From NCBI GenBank assembly GCA_030295235.1, contig AP026136.1:806001-870000 (forward strand): a stretch of DNA of 64,000 bases. The letters run 5' to 3'. A program made the translations under genes and the position numbers. This DNA comes from Fistulifera solaris (Eukaryota > Bacillariophyta > Bacillariophyceae > Naviculales > Stauroneidaceae). The notes beneath the pieces were generated by a model that searched no databases, had not been told where the DNA came from, and saw nothing but the letters and a program-made list of their open reading frames with translations. Positions 1 through 10,194 of this stretch are shown piece by piece (positions within the stretch are counted from its first letter, which is position 1; each line of letters begins with the position of its first letter).

Positions 1-162
1 TGCTTTACTCAATACCACTGTACTAAACGAAACCTCTCCGTCGGCCGCTTGTCCGCTTTTTCACCGTTTGTTTCTCGCATTCGAAGAACCCACGCAATTG
101 CTTGGTGTGAGAGTCAATTCATTTGCTAATTGAAATTCATTGAAACATCGTAACACATCAAC

Positions 163-679
163 ATGTCTGAGGAAGAAGTCGCTGCCGCCCCCGAGGTTGT
201 CGAAGAAGTCGAATTGAGCGTTTTGGATGCACTCAAGCAGGTAAGAAAGATATGATACAGTGACTCCCGACAGGGGGGATGACCTGCTATCGTTTACTCA
301 CGTACATCATTCCTTCATTAATTAGGTCCTTCAAAAGTCCATGATCCATGGTGGATTGAAGAAGGGTCTTCACGAGTGCGCCAAAGCCCTCGACCGTCGT
401 GCCGCCCGTCTCTGCTGCTTGGCCAAGGACTGCGAAAACGACGAGTACAAGAAGTTGATCAAGGCATTGTGTGCCGAGGGCGAGGTCCACGTTATCATGG
501 TTGAAAGTGGCAAAGACTTGGGCGCTTACTGCGGTCTTGCTAAACTCAACGAAGACGGCACTATCAAGAAGGCTGTACGAACGTCGTGCGCTGTTGTCAC
601 CGATTTCGGTGAAGAGACACGCGCCTTGAGCGTCCTTTTGGACTTCTTGCAAAAGCACGCCGACGGTGCTGAGATCTAA
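163..679 (+). CDS. RPS12: 40S ribosomal protein S12 (eS12)
   Basis: Small-subunit cytosolic ribosomal protein of about 143 residues. Exon 1 is 163-240 (26 codons, acidic N-terminus MSEEEVAAAPEVVEEVE). An 85-nt GT-AG intron (241-325, GTAAGA...TTAG) follows, and exon 2 is 326-679. The body shows the typical S12 sequence GLHECAKALDRR, AARLCCLAKDC and GAYCGLAKLNEDG, where the L7Ae-like fold lies. The ATG is the first in the transcript and restores the full family length. It converges with TRAPPC10, with 139 bp between stops. An early-placed intron in a ribosomal protein gene is common in algae. Identification is secure. Confidence 0.95.
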
Positions 680-818
680 AATGTAATGATAGATACACTA
701 CGTTTTATCTTTTCGTAGCAAGTTTCTTACTGAAACTCTTTCGCTTGGTATATCTCTGAATTCAATCTAAGGTTAGCATATGTACAAGTTTAGCAGCCAA
801 GGATTGATTTGTAATACG

Positions 819-3800
819 TTAGATTCCATCTTCACTAGTTCCGGTAATCGGGTAAGCTACAGCAGAATGTAGCGGGGGATCCGACGCGTGGAAAGGGCCT
901 GGCTGTGAAATCGAAATCGGCAATTCGTACCCGTTTCTTCGGAGCGACAACTGAACATAAGAAGACAAGGTTCCTGGCCGAGTTGGAATACCTACAAGGT
1001 CCAATTCCGCGTTTTCGGGGAGCGGCCCTTCCGTTCTGCCACTAATGATCCAGTCGCTTGCATCACTGGTAACTTTATAACATACTTCTTGTCCACTTAA
1101 TCCGGAAGCATCAACATTGCACTTGATGTGCACAGGGCGACCAACTGTACCTTGTATAGCCGAGGGCATTAAGTTGACTGAAACCGGTGGCATCTCAGCT
1201 AAGGGTAACGGCATCTTTGGACAAGCTTGGCGAAGTATATGGGATTCTTCGAAAGCTACTCCCTCCTCATTATCAAAGACCAGTACAACCGTAGCTTTCA
1301 CGGTATTCGGCACATCCCCAGTCACGCGACATTCAAAGTTCAGCATGATCGTTTCACCGCAGCATACATCTGTATTGGCCAAGGTTTCGTTTAAATCCGC
1401 AGTAAGTTTGAGATAAGCAGGTAACTCAATTTTCCATTTTCTGACCAAAAACGATTTTGGAGCATGACACTCGAAAGCAGCATGAAGCACGAGCCGGTCC
1501 GATCTGTACGGGATAACAGTAACCTCCTCTATGACAAAGCCAGTCTGACCGAGTGCTGGAACCGCTATATCCAGCTGTGCCTCGAACTCTTCACCTTGAT
1601 CACGGCAAAATCGTGTGTTTGTTTGTACCTTCAACACACCACCACCACCGTTATCGGCGCATTGCACCCTAATTGGAATGGAAACGATGCTATCCGCTGA
1701 TGTAGAATCCAGATCGATCTCCAGAGCGGATAGCAATGTATCATCGTCTTGTTTCCCAACGAAAATGCCCGGGGATCCCACAAGCTGAGATTTGCCTTGT
1801 ATGATGGTGTCCTTTCCGCTGTTGAATTTCAGTAACAAATTCTGTGTGTGCCCAGGAATCAGGTAATCTGGTGCAATCGTTAGCGTTTGTGAATGCTCGC
1901 AAGGAATTACATCCACGCGAATGGTGGGTTGTTTTCTTTTCTTCGGATTATAAGTAAATATGATATTGTTCCAACTCATTGAGATGGTCGAAAGAATAAA
2001 TTGCCCAGACCGATTCGGGACCCATTTGTACTGATACTCATTCCTCCCAGGCTTAACAGTGACGTCGCTCAGCTGCAGCTCGATAAACACTTCAGATTCT
2101 TTCACTTCGATGCTGTCTTCCATTGCCGCAACGTAAGATTGAAAAGGAACAAGCGAAATCGAAAGTGACCCGACTTTCACATCCTCTGGCAATTGACTCG
2201 TCACAATGATTTTAACAGTAACTGTATCGCCAATTGTGTAAACTCGTTTAAAGAGCTTGCGCTCAGTACCATTAGCAGCACTCAATTCAAATTCATCAAG
2301 CGATACGATCGTCTGGAAGAGTGGCGCGCCCGACAATATTGTTGTAGTGTCACATCCTGATATGACCGCAAGCAAATCTCTGAACACAACATCTTTGGCT
2401 TTAGGAGGTGCATGTGGGGCACCGAAACAGCAGACAAGGGTTTCGAGATATTTCGTGCCTGATTCGAACTGACGCTCTAATTGACAAAGGCGAAATAGTA
2501 AGAAAAAATAACAACTCTTCCATTCCTCGCATTCCTGAGCCACTTTAAACATTTCTTGTGCAGCAGTTCTTAAGCGATTCTGCTTGATGGCAATGTCGAT
2601 TGCTTCTAGGCGTAAGCAAGAAGCAAGGCGCTTCTTTCCTGAGGCTTCTTGATTTGCAGCTAATAACTTAGTCAGACTCATGTAAATCCACTCAAACCCT
2701 TCTTTAGTCGAAAGAGCATCCGCGACAACATTTGCATTGTTGCGCAAGCTCGCTTCTTCAGGATCTTCGCGAGAACTGTTGGTGGGTTCGCTCCATGGTG
2801 TCCATTCAACATTTGTCTTCAAATCGTCTGGAAAATCCTGTCCGCCAAGATTAGGAGTAACAGGAATCTCCATCAGTTTGCCCATTCTTAGCAACCTCAA
2901 GCGCGTGAAACCCATTAGTTCACAAAGCGTTGCCGAGAACGCCTGGTCCTCAAAGTTTGGATTTTCCGTGTATGAATACGTCGCCTCCTTCACGACCCAA
3001 CCGAATTCCAGACCCCATTTGTTGACTTCGATCAATCGATTAGTGTCATTTCCCGCCCGACCTTCTTGTACTTGCCACATCTTTCGGGCAAAACCTAAAC
3101 AGCGCTGCAGAACGGCATTCGCGTCTTTCATTGCGAACAAGTATTTTGTTTCTCGCACGAGGAAGTAATATTCCAATTCGTAGGCGACCTCAGTAACACT
3201 AGCCGCTGCACGAGCATATTGTCGAAAAGCAAGAGGATCGCCCTGTAGTGCAATTTGCAAAGAGGTATAGTTTATAGCCAATCCTCGTTTCGCACTCTGC
3301 TTGTCCCAATTCGGAAGCATGGCCCGCAACTCTTCATATTGCACCAGTGCATCCGCATATAATTGACACTGCTCATACGAAAAAGCCATGCTCTCTTTCA
3401 CCAAAAAATATTGGCGATGATCGGCAGATACTTTCTTCAACACCTCTTTATAGTTGCGACACTTGTCTTGTAAATTATCGACAATGGTGGCCCCGAGTGC
3501 CGAAAGAAAGCTTTCCCATTCCAGGAAAGGCGGTGTTTCATCTCTCGCAAACGAAGCCAACGCACACACTCGGGCACTGGGAAAATCGGCATGCATTTTG
3601 CGCAACAAATCTCGTTCGAGTTTGGTTTTGTGACGAATGGGTGAATCTGCTACAATGACATCCATTTCATCGTCCGAACTGTTGTTGCCACCACCACCGC
3701 CACCCAGTTCTTCGGCACTTCCGGCCGTCCCACTGATGCGGTGGCGTGCGGCCGCGACGCGACTGGCAAAGGCGGCGACGCGGGATTTTGCGCCGGACGA

Positions 3801-4430
3801 TGTGCTTTCACCGACCGAAGACGAATTGGATATGGTGCTGGCATCGTCCGAGATGGATTGATAATTGGGGACCACGACAATGAGGAAGTTCGGTAACGTT
3901 TCGTTGTTTTTAAATTCAGGATTGGCTTGTAATTGACTGACAAAGATTTGAATGGAAGGCTTGACTTTGAGCCGATAATGCTCGAGACTGTGACATTCCG
4001 CCAGGTAAACGTAAGTCATGGGATTCTGGTGCCATTCTGATGCATCTTCGGCTCGATCAACCATGAGAATACCCCCATGACTCACGGTCGGCTGCAGTGA
4101 AAATTCGGGGATGGTAATGGACTCTCCGGTACGGACGTTCTTGTACGGTATGTCTTTCAGTGTGTTTTTATATTCGCGCGACAAGATCTTGGTGATCTTT
4201 TGATAGAGCTCTAAATGGCGCGATGCATCGGCGGTTCGGGGTGATTGAATTCTTCCCGAAGCAGCAGAGGTCGGATCGAGAAAATGAACGGATATTTTTG
4301 ACCGGGGTACATCATTGTCAGTGTCCGTTGACTTGTCGTTGAGGTAAGCGAAGCCGCTACTCAAGTGTTCGAGAAATAAGTTTTCTTGATCAAAGTAGGT
4401 AGCCGACGCGGTAGGTGGATCTGCAGGCAT
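819..4430 (-). CDS. TRAPPC10: TRAPP II complex subunit 10 (Trs130-like)
   Basis: Single uninterrupted frame of 1203 residues. In other eukaryotes this subunit of the TRAPPII tethering/GEF complex acts at the Golgi on Rab11/Ypt31-type GTPases. The N-terminal third has the family layout: a conserved beta/alpha region around residues 60-200 (SISVHFLDP, LPNFLIVVVPNY), then, after a low-complexity Ser/Gly-rich linker (about 200-250), the block KMHADFPSARV...FLEWESFLSALGATI with a helical solenoid following. The C-terminal 500 residues are beta-rich, as in Trs130 Ig-like domains. The glycine/asparagine linker near residue 245 (GGGGGGNN) is a local expansion. It shares a 0.97-kb divergent region with the PEX22-like gene. 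Confidence 0.85.
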   Translation of the reverse strand: MPADPPTASATYFDQENLFLEHLSSGFAYLNDKSTDTDNDVPRSKISVHFLDPTSAASGRIQSPRTADASRHLELYQKITKILSREYKNTLKDIPYKNVRTGESITIPEFSLQPTVSHGGILMVDRAEDASEWHQNPMTYVYLAECHSLEHYRLKVKPSIQIFVSQLQANPEFKNNETLPNFLIVVVPNYQSISDDASTISNSSSVGESTSSGAKSRVAAFASRVAAARHRISGTAGSAEELGGGGGGNNSSDDEMDVIVADSPIRHKTKLERDLLRKMHADFPSARVCALASFARDETPPFLEWESFLSALGATIVDNLQDKCRNYKEVLKKVSADHRQYFLVKESMAFSYEQCQLYADALVQYEELRAMLPNWDKQSAKRGLAINYTSLQIALQGDPLAFRQYARAAASVTEVAYELEYYFLVRETKYLFAMKDANAVLQRCLGFARKMWQVQEGRAGNDTNRLIEVNKWGLEFGWVVKEATYSYTENPNFEDQAFSATLCELMGFTRLRLLRMGKLMEIPVTPNLGGQDFPDDLKTNVEWTPWSEPTNSSREDPEEASLRNNANVVADALSTKEGFEWIYMSLTKLLAANQEASGKKRLASCLRLEAIDIAIKQNRLRTAAQEMFKVAQECEEWKSCYFFLLFRLCQLERQFESGTKYLETLVCCFGAPHAPPKAKDVVFRDLLAVISGCDTTTILSGAPLFQTIVSLDEFELSAANGTERKLFKRVYTIGDTVTVKIIVTSQLPEDVKVGSLSISLVPFQSYVAAMEDSIEVKESEVFIELQLSDVTVKPGRNEYQYKWVPNRSGQFILSTISMSWNNIIFTYNPKKRKQPTIRVDVIPCEHSQTLTIAPDYLIPGHTQNLLLKFNSGKDTIIQGKSQLVGSPGIFVGKQDDDTLLSALEIDLDSTSADSIVSIPIRVQCADNGGGGVLKVQTNTRFCRDQGEEFEAQLDIAVPALGQTGFVIEEVTVIPYRSDRLVLHAAFECHAPKSFLVRKWKIELPAYLKLTADLNETLANTDVCCGETIMLNFECRVTGDVPNTVKATVVLVFDNEEGVAFEESHILRQACPKMPLPLAEMPPVSVNLMPSAIQGTVGRPVHIKCNVDASGLSGQEVCYKVTSDASDWIISGRTEGPLPENAELDLVGIPTRPGTLSSYVQLSLRRNGYELPISISQPGPFHASDPPLHSAVAYPITGTSEDGI

Positions 4431-5398
4431 ATTTGTGAGTCAGTTCTAAGTAATGAGACGAAAGACGATGAAAGGAAAAGCAAGAATCGTCCTTTCAAGC
4501 GTCAAAGTGTCGGCGTATCATGGTCGCAAGAAGTCGTCGGACGAAGGGTAGCAGTAGCAACATCATGTGGTGAGATGTCGCAGTGGGCTCTCGAGCTAGG
4601 TCTGTGCAAACAGCCACAACGATTACAAAAGAAAACATACCGTAGAAGACGAGCCGCTTAGAACTTGGAATGCGTACTCAATTCACAATTTTCATTATCT
4701 CGAACATCAACACCGCGATTGCAGAGGTTCAAGGGCTCAACGGAATCGAGCCGCGACTGCAATTCAAAAAATATTCGGGGCCAGATTGCTACGTAACATT
4801 CGCTCGTTCGCCTAACTTGGTAAGATAAAATTGTCTTTGACACAAGTCAACTTCCTTCAGCATGCCATACAAGCCTCGATGATTCATGATGTCGAAAAGC
4901 ATAGGATAGAGTTGACTTTGTTATGTACTATAGACCCAAAGTGTTGTTCGTTTTTCACCACGACTGCATTTCAGTCATGAAGCATGAATCTTTTCAAGCC
5001 ATACATTACTTTTAAGCTCAGCTGGTTCTTCTAACTTTCTCACATACATTTCTCATTATCACAGTCCAACTTCATCAAAACATTTTCATTTTACCCCTCG
5101 AGTCATGATGTCGAAAAAGTCTTGGGTCTAAGGTCCTATTGGAATGCGTCCCTATAAAACAGTAACATGTCGCAGTGAGTTATTTATGTACGACTGCGCT
5201 GACAAAAGAAAAAACAAACACGATGATGAACGAGGAAAACAGAAATACCAGGTGAGGTCGAAACATTCAATACATTTTGTCTCCATTACCATCAGTCACT
5301 ATTACCCAGGAGGAAGCGCATTAGGAATCGAGGGTTTCACGTCGTCGATCGGCTACACATTCCAGTTTATTTTGAAAGCTCCGCACTATCAAACGACC
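4431..5398. other. Divergent intergenic region TRAPPC10 / PEX22-like
   Basis: 968 bp between two outward-facing start codons, so it should hold both promoters. No open frame here resembles a protein. It contains one copy of the 24-bp dyad (4958-4981). The short string GATGTCGAAAA also occurs twice, at about 4888 and 5108. Confidence 0.5.
4958..4981 (-). promoter_or_regulatory. 24-bp dyad motif, copy 1
   Basis: Read on the minus strand it is CATGACTG-(5 nt)-CAGTCGTG with flanking TT and G. It matches 23 of 24 bases with the copy at 52504. It lies 528 bp upstream of the TRAPPC10 ATG and 418 bp upstream of the PEX22-like ATG. The function is unknown; a dimeric DNA-binding protein site or an RNA hairpin are both possible. 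Confidence 0.45.
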
Positions 5399-6200
5399 AT
5401 GGCGGCGGACCATTCAGATACACGCGAAAAATCCAAAGAGTTAGAAACACTCTATGCTACTGTCCTCGTGTTCGGTGCACTGACAGCATTGATTTTTACA
5501 TTTTTCATACGACCCATGTTTCGTCATATTCCTGCCACTACTGCTACGAGCGAAGGGGCTACCAGCGCGACGACGACAACTCCACGCACCCCGACAAACA
5601 ACTCCTTCGGAACGATCGTTAGCCAACAGTTAATGGCTCGTCAACCCAGTCATGTCTCTTCCCTATTTCAAGGTGATCCTTCTTCGTTACTGAATACCGA
5701 AAGCTGGATGATTTCGTGGCAACATTGTCGTGTCTCGCAATTGACTCCCGACGAAGTAACTCGGAAGGAACGGGCCCGACTATTGTCACGGCTGTTACAC
5801 GACCATCCCCCCTCTCAAAGGGAGCACAGTGATTCTCGGGGTTCCTTCAAACGATATCGAATGTCTTTTGCTGAAACGGGCGGTTTATTTGTTGGCCACA
5901 TATTACAATTTAGTTCTTTTGGTAGCGACGGAACGCGAGGATCGTACAACATTGCTGTTGCGATTGCGAGGGGAAAACGTTGTGTCGGAAGATGTATTAC
6001 CGGATCATCGTGTAGTAAGGACAGGGAGTCCCTCGGGACGAGTGGCATTTTGTCGACAAGTACAACGTGTTGATTGGGTCTTGGATTTTGAGCAGGAAGT
6101 ACAAGATCAGTTAGTACGATTTGGTTATAAGGTTGTGTTGTATGGGACCGAACCAGCAGTAGAAGGTATCTCAAAGCTTGGACAAGTCCTACGATCATAA
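5399..6200 (+). CDS. PEX22-like peroxisomal membrane protein (one frame break)
   Basis: About 266 residues once one base is removed. The start at 5399 has a strong ACCATGG context and is followed by a charged N-terminus and one membrane helix (LYATVLVFGALTALIFTFFI). After a Thr-rich linker comes a Rossmann-like region: STVILGVPSND, YYNLVLLVA, GRVAFCRQVQRVDWVLDF, QLVRFGYKVVLYG. Plant PEX22 has the same order (one TM, then LLGVIL, then a RVLFC...RQLEPDWHID...QLARF block) and anchors PEX4, the ubiquitin-conjugating enzyme for PEX5 recycling. The frame changes by one in a run of six C (5807-5812); five C joins the two halves exactly. An unrelated single-TM protein remains possible because the family diverges fast. 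Confidence 0.55.
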
Positions 6201-6466
6201 AATACTTGAAGATTGGAAGAGAATCGTTTAAAATGCTAAGTTAATCATGAAATACCGTTGCAGCTTTCATTCATATGTTCCTCGCAGGGTTAGATCAGTC
6301 TCAACTCCCACCATCATTTCCAACACGAAGAGAAAAGCAGCTAGCTGCCAGCTCAAAAGTAGAAAGCGACCTTTAACTATAATTTATTGAAGCTTATTAA
6401 TCTATCATAAAATGATAAAAGCCATGTCGTTCGTCAAAGATCAGAAAAGCGTGTTTCGAATACGGG

Positions 6467-7274
6467 TTACTCCTCTTTCGGCTCCTCTTTTTCTTCCGAA
6501 GTGGAAAGTCCAGCTAATGCTGCAGCGGCTTCATCGGCAACACCTTCTGCATCCTCGGCGTCTTTTCCTCCCAACAATTTTTCCATTTCACTCTGGCACT
6601 CGAGAAATTTGTCGCGAAACTCATTGGCTATGTCCGAGTCGCCAAAACGAATCGCGAAAATGGTTTCCTTGAGTTCTCCTTCCGCAAAATCAAAGGCAGA
6701 CCAAACCCACGATCGATCACTGCCTACATTGGGTTCCAATTTGATTTTGGGGTCTACTACATGGTTGGCGATCACCTTCATTGTCTTTTTCTTGACGCAT
6801 CAACAATCGGATTTTTTGATGCTCCCGATGTTTCAACAATCGTACTTCACCAATGCCTCGTTCGCGCCACGTCTTGTTGCCCGTTCCTTGGTCAAGCAAA
6901 GTCTCGCCGTAAATGAAGAGCTTGGATCGTTTCGTGTAAAGTACTTCCTATAATGATAGTCAGAACGAGAGTATTTGAGATGAGTCGGGGCGCCTCAACA
7001 TCAAATAAATATCACAACAAAAATGAACTTACCTCTTCTTCTTCACCTGATTTGACGTCTACTTCCTCTAGTTTTACCTGAAAATAAACAGAAATGATAC
7101 ACAAGAATGCAAAGTATTTAGGACAAAGGTATGCATTTCAATAAGATGGACAGGGAAAAGACTCACCACCGGTTCGAACGTTGCGGTACTCTCTTCCTCC
7201 TTGGCAGGGACATCATCACCTTCTTCCTCTTCACCTTCCGCAGGAGCTGTTTTTGGTTCGTCTTCTGCGCTCAT
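6467..7274 (-). CDS. RANBP1: Ran-binding protein 1 (one frame break)
   Basis: Co-activator of RanGAP that releases RanGTP from transport receptors. Three exons on the minus strand: 7274-7167, 7077-7033 and 6947-6467, with GT-AG introns of 89 and 85 nt. The acidic N-terminus (about 50 residues) leads into the Ran-binding domain: VLYTKRSKLFIYG, TWRERGIGEVRLLKH, IRLLMRQEKTMKVIANH, SWVWSAFDFAEGE, FAIRFGDSDIANEFRDKF. The tail is Ala/Glu-rich. Corrected length is about 210 residues, usual for RanBP1. The frame breaks between RLLMRQEK and TMKVIANH at a run of five T on the plus strand (6786-6790); four would restore the domain without loss of a residue, so an assembly insertion is likely. Confidence 0.9.
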
Positions 7275-7635
7275 GATTGTTTTGTTGGCTGTTGTTGTTG
7301 TTGTTGTTTACGAAAAAGCTTATATCCACAGTGATGGGCGGGCTCGTTTTGTTTATGTGGCCCATCGTGATCGCCATGTGCCCGTGCGTGCCCTGCGTCC
7401 CGTCGAGGGTATTTTCGCTGGACGTGAAAACTCTACGGAACGTTCGTACGGCGTACGGTCAACCAGTCAGGAGAATCCGGAATTTAGAATGTAATTGTAA
7501 TTTTCTAAACAAATCAGTGCGAAAAAAACTCTCGTTCCGACACGGCCCATTTTGATTCCGCGCCACATTTTGGCATTCTTTGGCTTTTTTGGATTATTTT
7601 TACACACCAAAGAGGGGAGTTGATAATATCATACA
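7275..7635. other. Divergent region RanBP1 / USP with GTT repeat
   Basis: 361 bp between two start codons. A short (GTT)n tract lies at about 7288-7308 in the RanBP1 5' leader. I see no other feature. Confidence 0.5.
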
Positions 7636-8901
7636 ATGGAAGCATGGCCTGTACGAGGCATTGCGAATCCTAACGGAACGTCTTGTCACGTCGGTAGCGC
7701 TCTCCTACTCCTCAAATATTGCCTGGAGCCACTCGCGTCTCAAATTGTGGCCGACGCAGCCGCAAATGCTGTGAACGATGACGTTGTTCACGTCGTGGGG
7801 CAGTTTGTCCGGCATCACGATACGAATGTGAAGCTACTGTTCGATACGTTACGAAGTGCGGTAGAAATTGAAGCGAGAGATCTGGGCGATGTTATTACTA
7901 CCTTTATGAAATTGATCAATTATTTTTGTCAGCTCACCAAGGGAGACGACGACGACGAACACCGCGACACAAAATCCAACCTAGCATCGATTTGGAATCA
8001 ATGTTGCAACGCAGGAAAAGTCCATTCGGTACTGCTGGGAAACGTCAAAGGAGAGGACGGAGGCAATGCTGCAACTCATCGTAAGGAAACGAAACCCAGG
8101 TGTATGCCAGTTCCATTCCGAGTAAATGTGTCAAGTCGGAAACAACTTTCCCTCATCGATATGATCCGCGATACTCTTCAACCACAAGTGGTCAAGGATT
8201 ATGTGTGGGAAAATCAAAGCAACTCGTGTGTAGAAATACAGACATCCAGGACATTAGTTATCGACAATCTGCCTCCGGTGTGGCTTCTTCATATCGATTG
8301 GTTTGCACCATCACCCGACGGAGAAAATGATTTTGGCACACTGTGCGTACCATCGAAACTCATGACACATAGAATACTCGATACCAAGGATACCAGTAGT
8401 TACTATGAACTCATTGGCGGAGTATTGTTGTCTCAAGTACATGATGAGGAAATTACGGACGAACGCGATCGGCGACACTATATTCCACTCATTAGCAAAG
8501 ACAGCGTTTGGTATATGCTGGACGATGATGAAGAACCGCAAGAAGTGTCTGAAGAGCGCTGTCTCGAATTATTTGGCGGTGTCTCGCACGGTGAGGAATC
8601 GCCGTTTCGAGACAATGGCGAAACGGTCTCGGTTCGTGGATATTTGTTGGTATACCGTGACCCATCGCAATGTGAAAAACTGAGTTTCGTTCCCGATCAA
8701 GTCCAGAATCCGACCTGCATCGATTGGACCCTTCCTGTGACATTCGTGGGACGTCGATTGCGCGTCCAATGGGCCAAAGGAAAACGTTATGATGGTGTTG
8801 TCACCTCCTACAATGAGACGACGGGCAAACATCAGATTCGATATGACGATGGCGACGTCAAAGAGTACGTCCTTTGGAAAAAAACAATCGAATGGCTTTA
8901 A
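7636..8901 (+). CDS. USP-type ubiquitin hydrolase with C-terminal Tudor-like domain
   Basis: 421 residues, no intron, no break. The N-terminus GIANPNGTSCHVGSALLLL matches the Cys box of ubiquitin-specific proteases (GL-N-GNTC-N). The His box is YYELIGGVLL...RRHYIPLI...VWYMLDDDE, followed by RGYLLVY, as in YLLFY of USPs. Cys, His and an acidic third residue are all present, so activity is plausible. The middle is short, giving a compact catalytic core. After about residue 365, VGRRLRVQWAKGKRYDGVV...GKHQIRYDDGDVKEYVL is a Tudor/agenet-like barrel as in chromatin readers. I infer a chromatin-associated deubiquitinase, or a deubiquitinase recruited to methylated proteins. The substrate is unknown. 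It converges with the cyclophilin gene, 36 bp apart. Confidence 0.65.
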   Translation: MEAWPVRGIANPNGTSCHVGSALLLLKYCLEPLASQIVADAAANAVNDDVVHVVGQFVRHHDTNVKLLFDTLRSAVEIEARDLGDVITTFMKLINYFCQLTKGDDDDEHRDTKSNLASIWNQCCNAGKVHSVLLGNVKGEDGGNAATHRKETKPRCMPVPFRVNVSSRKQLSLIDMIRDTLQPQVVKDYVWENQSNSCVEIQTSRTLVIDNLPPVWLLHIDWFAPSPDGENDFGTLCVPSKLMTHRILDTKDTSSYYELIGGVLLSQVHDEEITDERDRRHYIPLISKDSVWYMLDDDEEPQEVSEERCLELFGGVSHGEESPFRDNGETVSVRGYLLVYRDPSQCEKLSFVPDQVQNPTCIDWTLPVTFVGRRLRVQWAKGKRYDGVVTSYNETTGKHQIRYDDGDVKEYVLWKKTIEWL

Positions 8902-8937
8902 CAGTTGTTTGTTATATGAAATTAATGTTTACAGGGA

Positions 8938-9721
8938 TCATTCTTTCTGTGCAGGCTCGACGGGTAGTATTCCGGCACCCGTAATCTTCACGGCCACGGA
9001 TGGTCGTCCCGATGAACTTCCACAATCTTCAATCTTCTTGACGACATCCCACCCTTCTTGCACGCTACCAAATACGACGTGGCGTCCATCCAAATGCGGA
9101 GTACGAGCTGTGGTAATGAAGAATTGTGTAGTGTTGGTGTTGCGACCCGCGTTGGCCATGGACAAAACGCCCGGTCCTACGTGTTCCAGGATAAAATTTT
9201 CGTCGTCAAACCTCATATTGCTTGAAGTGGGCACAATTTGTCCACCTTGGATCATAAATCCCTTGTAATTTTGCGCTCCGTATCAGATATTACTCGCAAA
9301 TACTGACAACATACATACAATTTTTTTACAACGTACCGGAATAATCCGATGGAAAAGAGTTCCGGAATAACCCTGATGACAATATTTTTGAAAATTAGCC
9401 ACTGTTTTGGGAACAACATCACCATACAGTCCCAGAACGATGCGTCCCGCCGGCTGTTGATCAATCGAAACATCCAAATACGCTTGCGACGTGACTTGTG
9501 CGAGTGGGGCCACCGGTCCCGCATTCGTTTCCCTCATATCGCCACGACTTGTCATTCAAATAATTCCCTACTACAGCAAATGTGGTACCGACTGTAGCAA
9601 ACGTGGCTAATTTCCACAGCAACGAACTCGTTTTGGGGTTGGTGGAAGAAAAGGATCGCACGGCTTTCACGCCGCATGACGGTTTCATTCGTAAGTAGAT
9701 GGCTCGTGGCGTCCTTATCAT
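8938..9721 (-). CDS. Cyclophilin peptidyl-prolyl isomerase, membrane-anchored (one frame break)
   Basis: Exons 9721-9337 and 9261-8938, with a 75-nt GT-AG intron between FHRIIP and GFMIQGG, a well-conserved cyclophilin junction. The catalytic block is present: FHRIIPGFMIQGGQ, then MANAGRNTNTTQFFITT and LDGRHVVFG, including the active-site Arg and Gln/Phe. The first about 75 residues are extra: a basic, Ser-rich leader (MIRTPRAIYLRMKPS) then a membrane helix (LLWKLATFATVGTTFAVVGNYL), which suggests a mitochondrial or other membrane location. The frame slips by one base at 9531-9533 (GGG on the coding strand) between NYLNDKSWRYE and TNAGPVAPLAQ. An ATG just after this could be used as an alternative soluble start. 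Corrected length is about 235. Confidence 0.88.
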
Positions 9722-10194
9722 GGTACCGTAGTTACAAGAAAAAGCTGTGGAATGTTCGATGATGATGACAGTTAAAGCTTGATACTACGAAGTATGGTAT
9801 TGTTTATGACGAGGGTACCACGGTACGAAAGAGATGTCATGTCATTACTACGTACTCCGTATTCATTACCAGGTAATGCACCTGAACTGGAACTGGAATG
9901 TGCGAGGTTCGAGATGCGACAGGGATTGGGATAATACCCCCTCATTTCTACGACTGAGCGGTTCATCAGTCCCGGAAAGGATGAAAAGCTCATTACCTCA
10001 AGACATTCTCCTCCACCAAACGTCAAAAAAATTGTTGTTTCTTTTCTTTAGTTTACGCCAAACGAGAAAACATCGGATGGCCATATTCTCTTCAAAGCAA
10101 TGAAATTAGAAGAACGACAATAGAAGCACAGTGAAACAGTCGAGTCTTAATAAGCGAAAAAAGAAAGAAAGCGAGAAAGGAGTGAAAAACAGCC
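9722..10194. other. Divergent region cyclophilin / TSR1
   Basis: 473 bp shared 5' region. Contains one TACCAGGTA palindrome (9867-9875). No coding signal. Confidence 0.5.
9867..9875. promoter_or_regulatory. TACCWGGTA palindrome
   Basis: TACCAGGTA, 146 bp upstream of the cyclophilin ATG and 319 bp upstream of the TSR1 ATG. One of 12 intergenic copies in the window; role unknown. Confidence 0.45.

Noticed and set aside
5144-5398. N-terminal extension of the PEX22-like protein to 5144
   Set aside because: The first ATG is in poor context and the added residues are not hydrophobic or conserved-looking; ACCATGG at 5399 is better.
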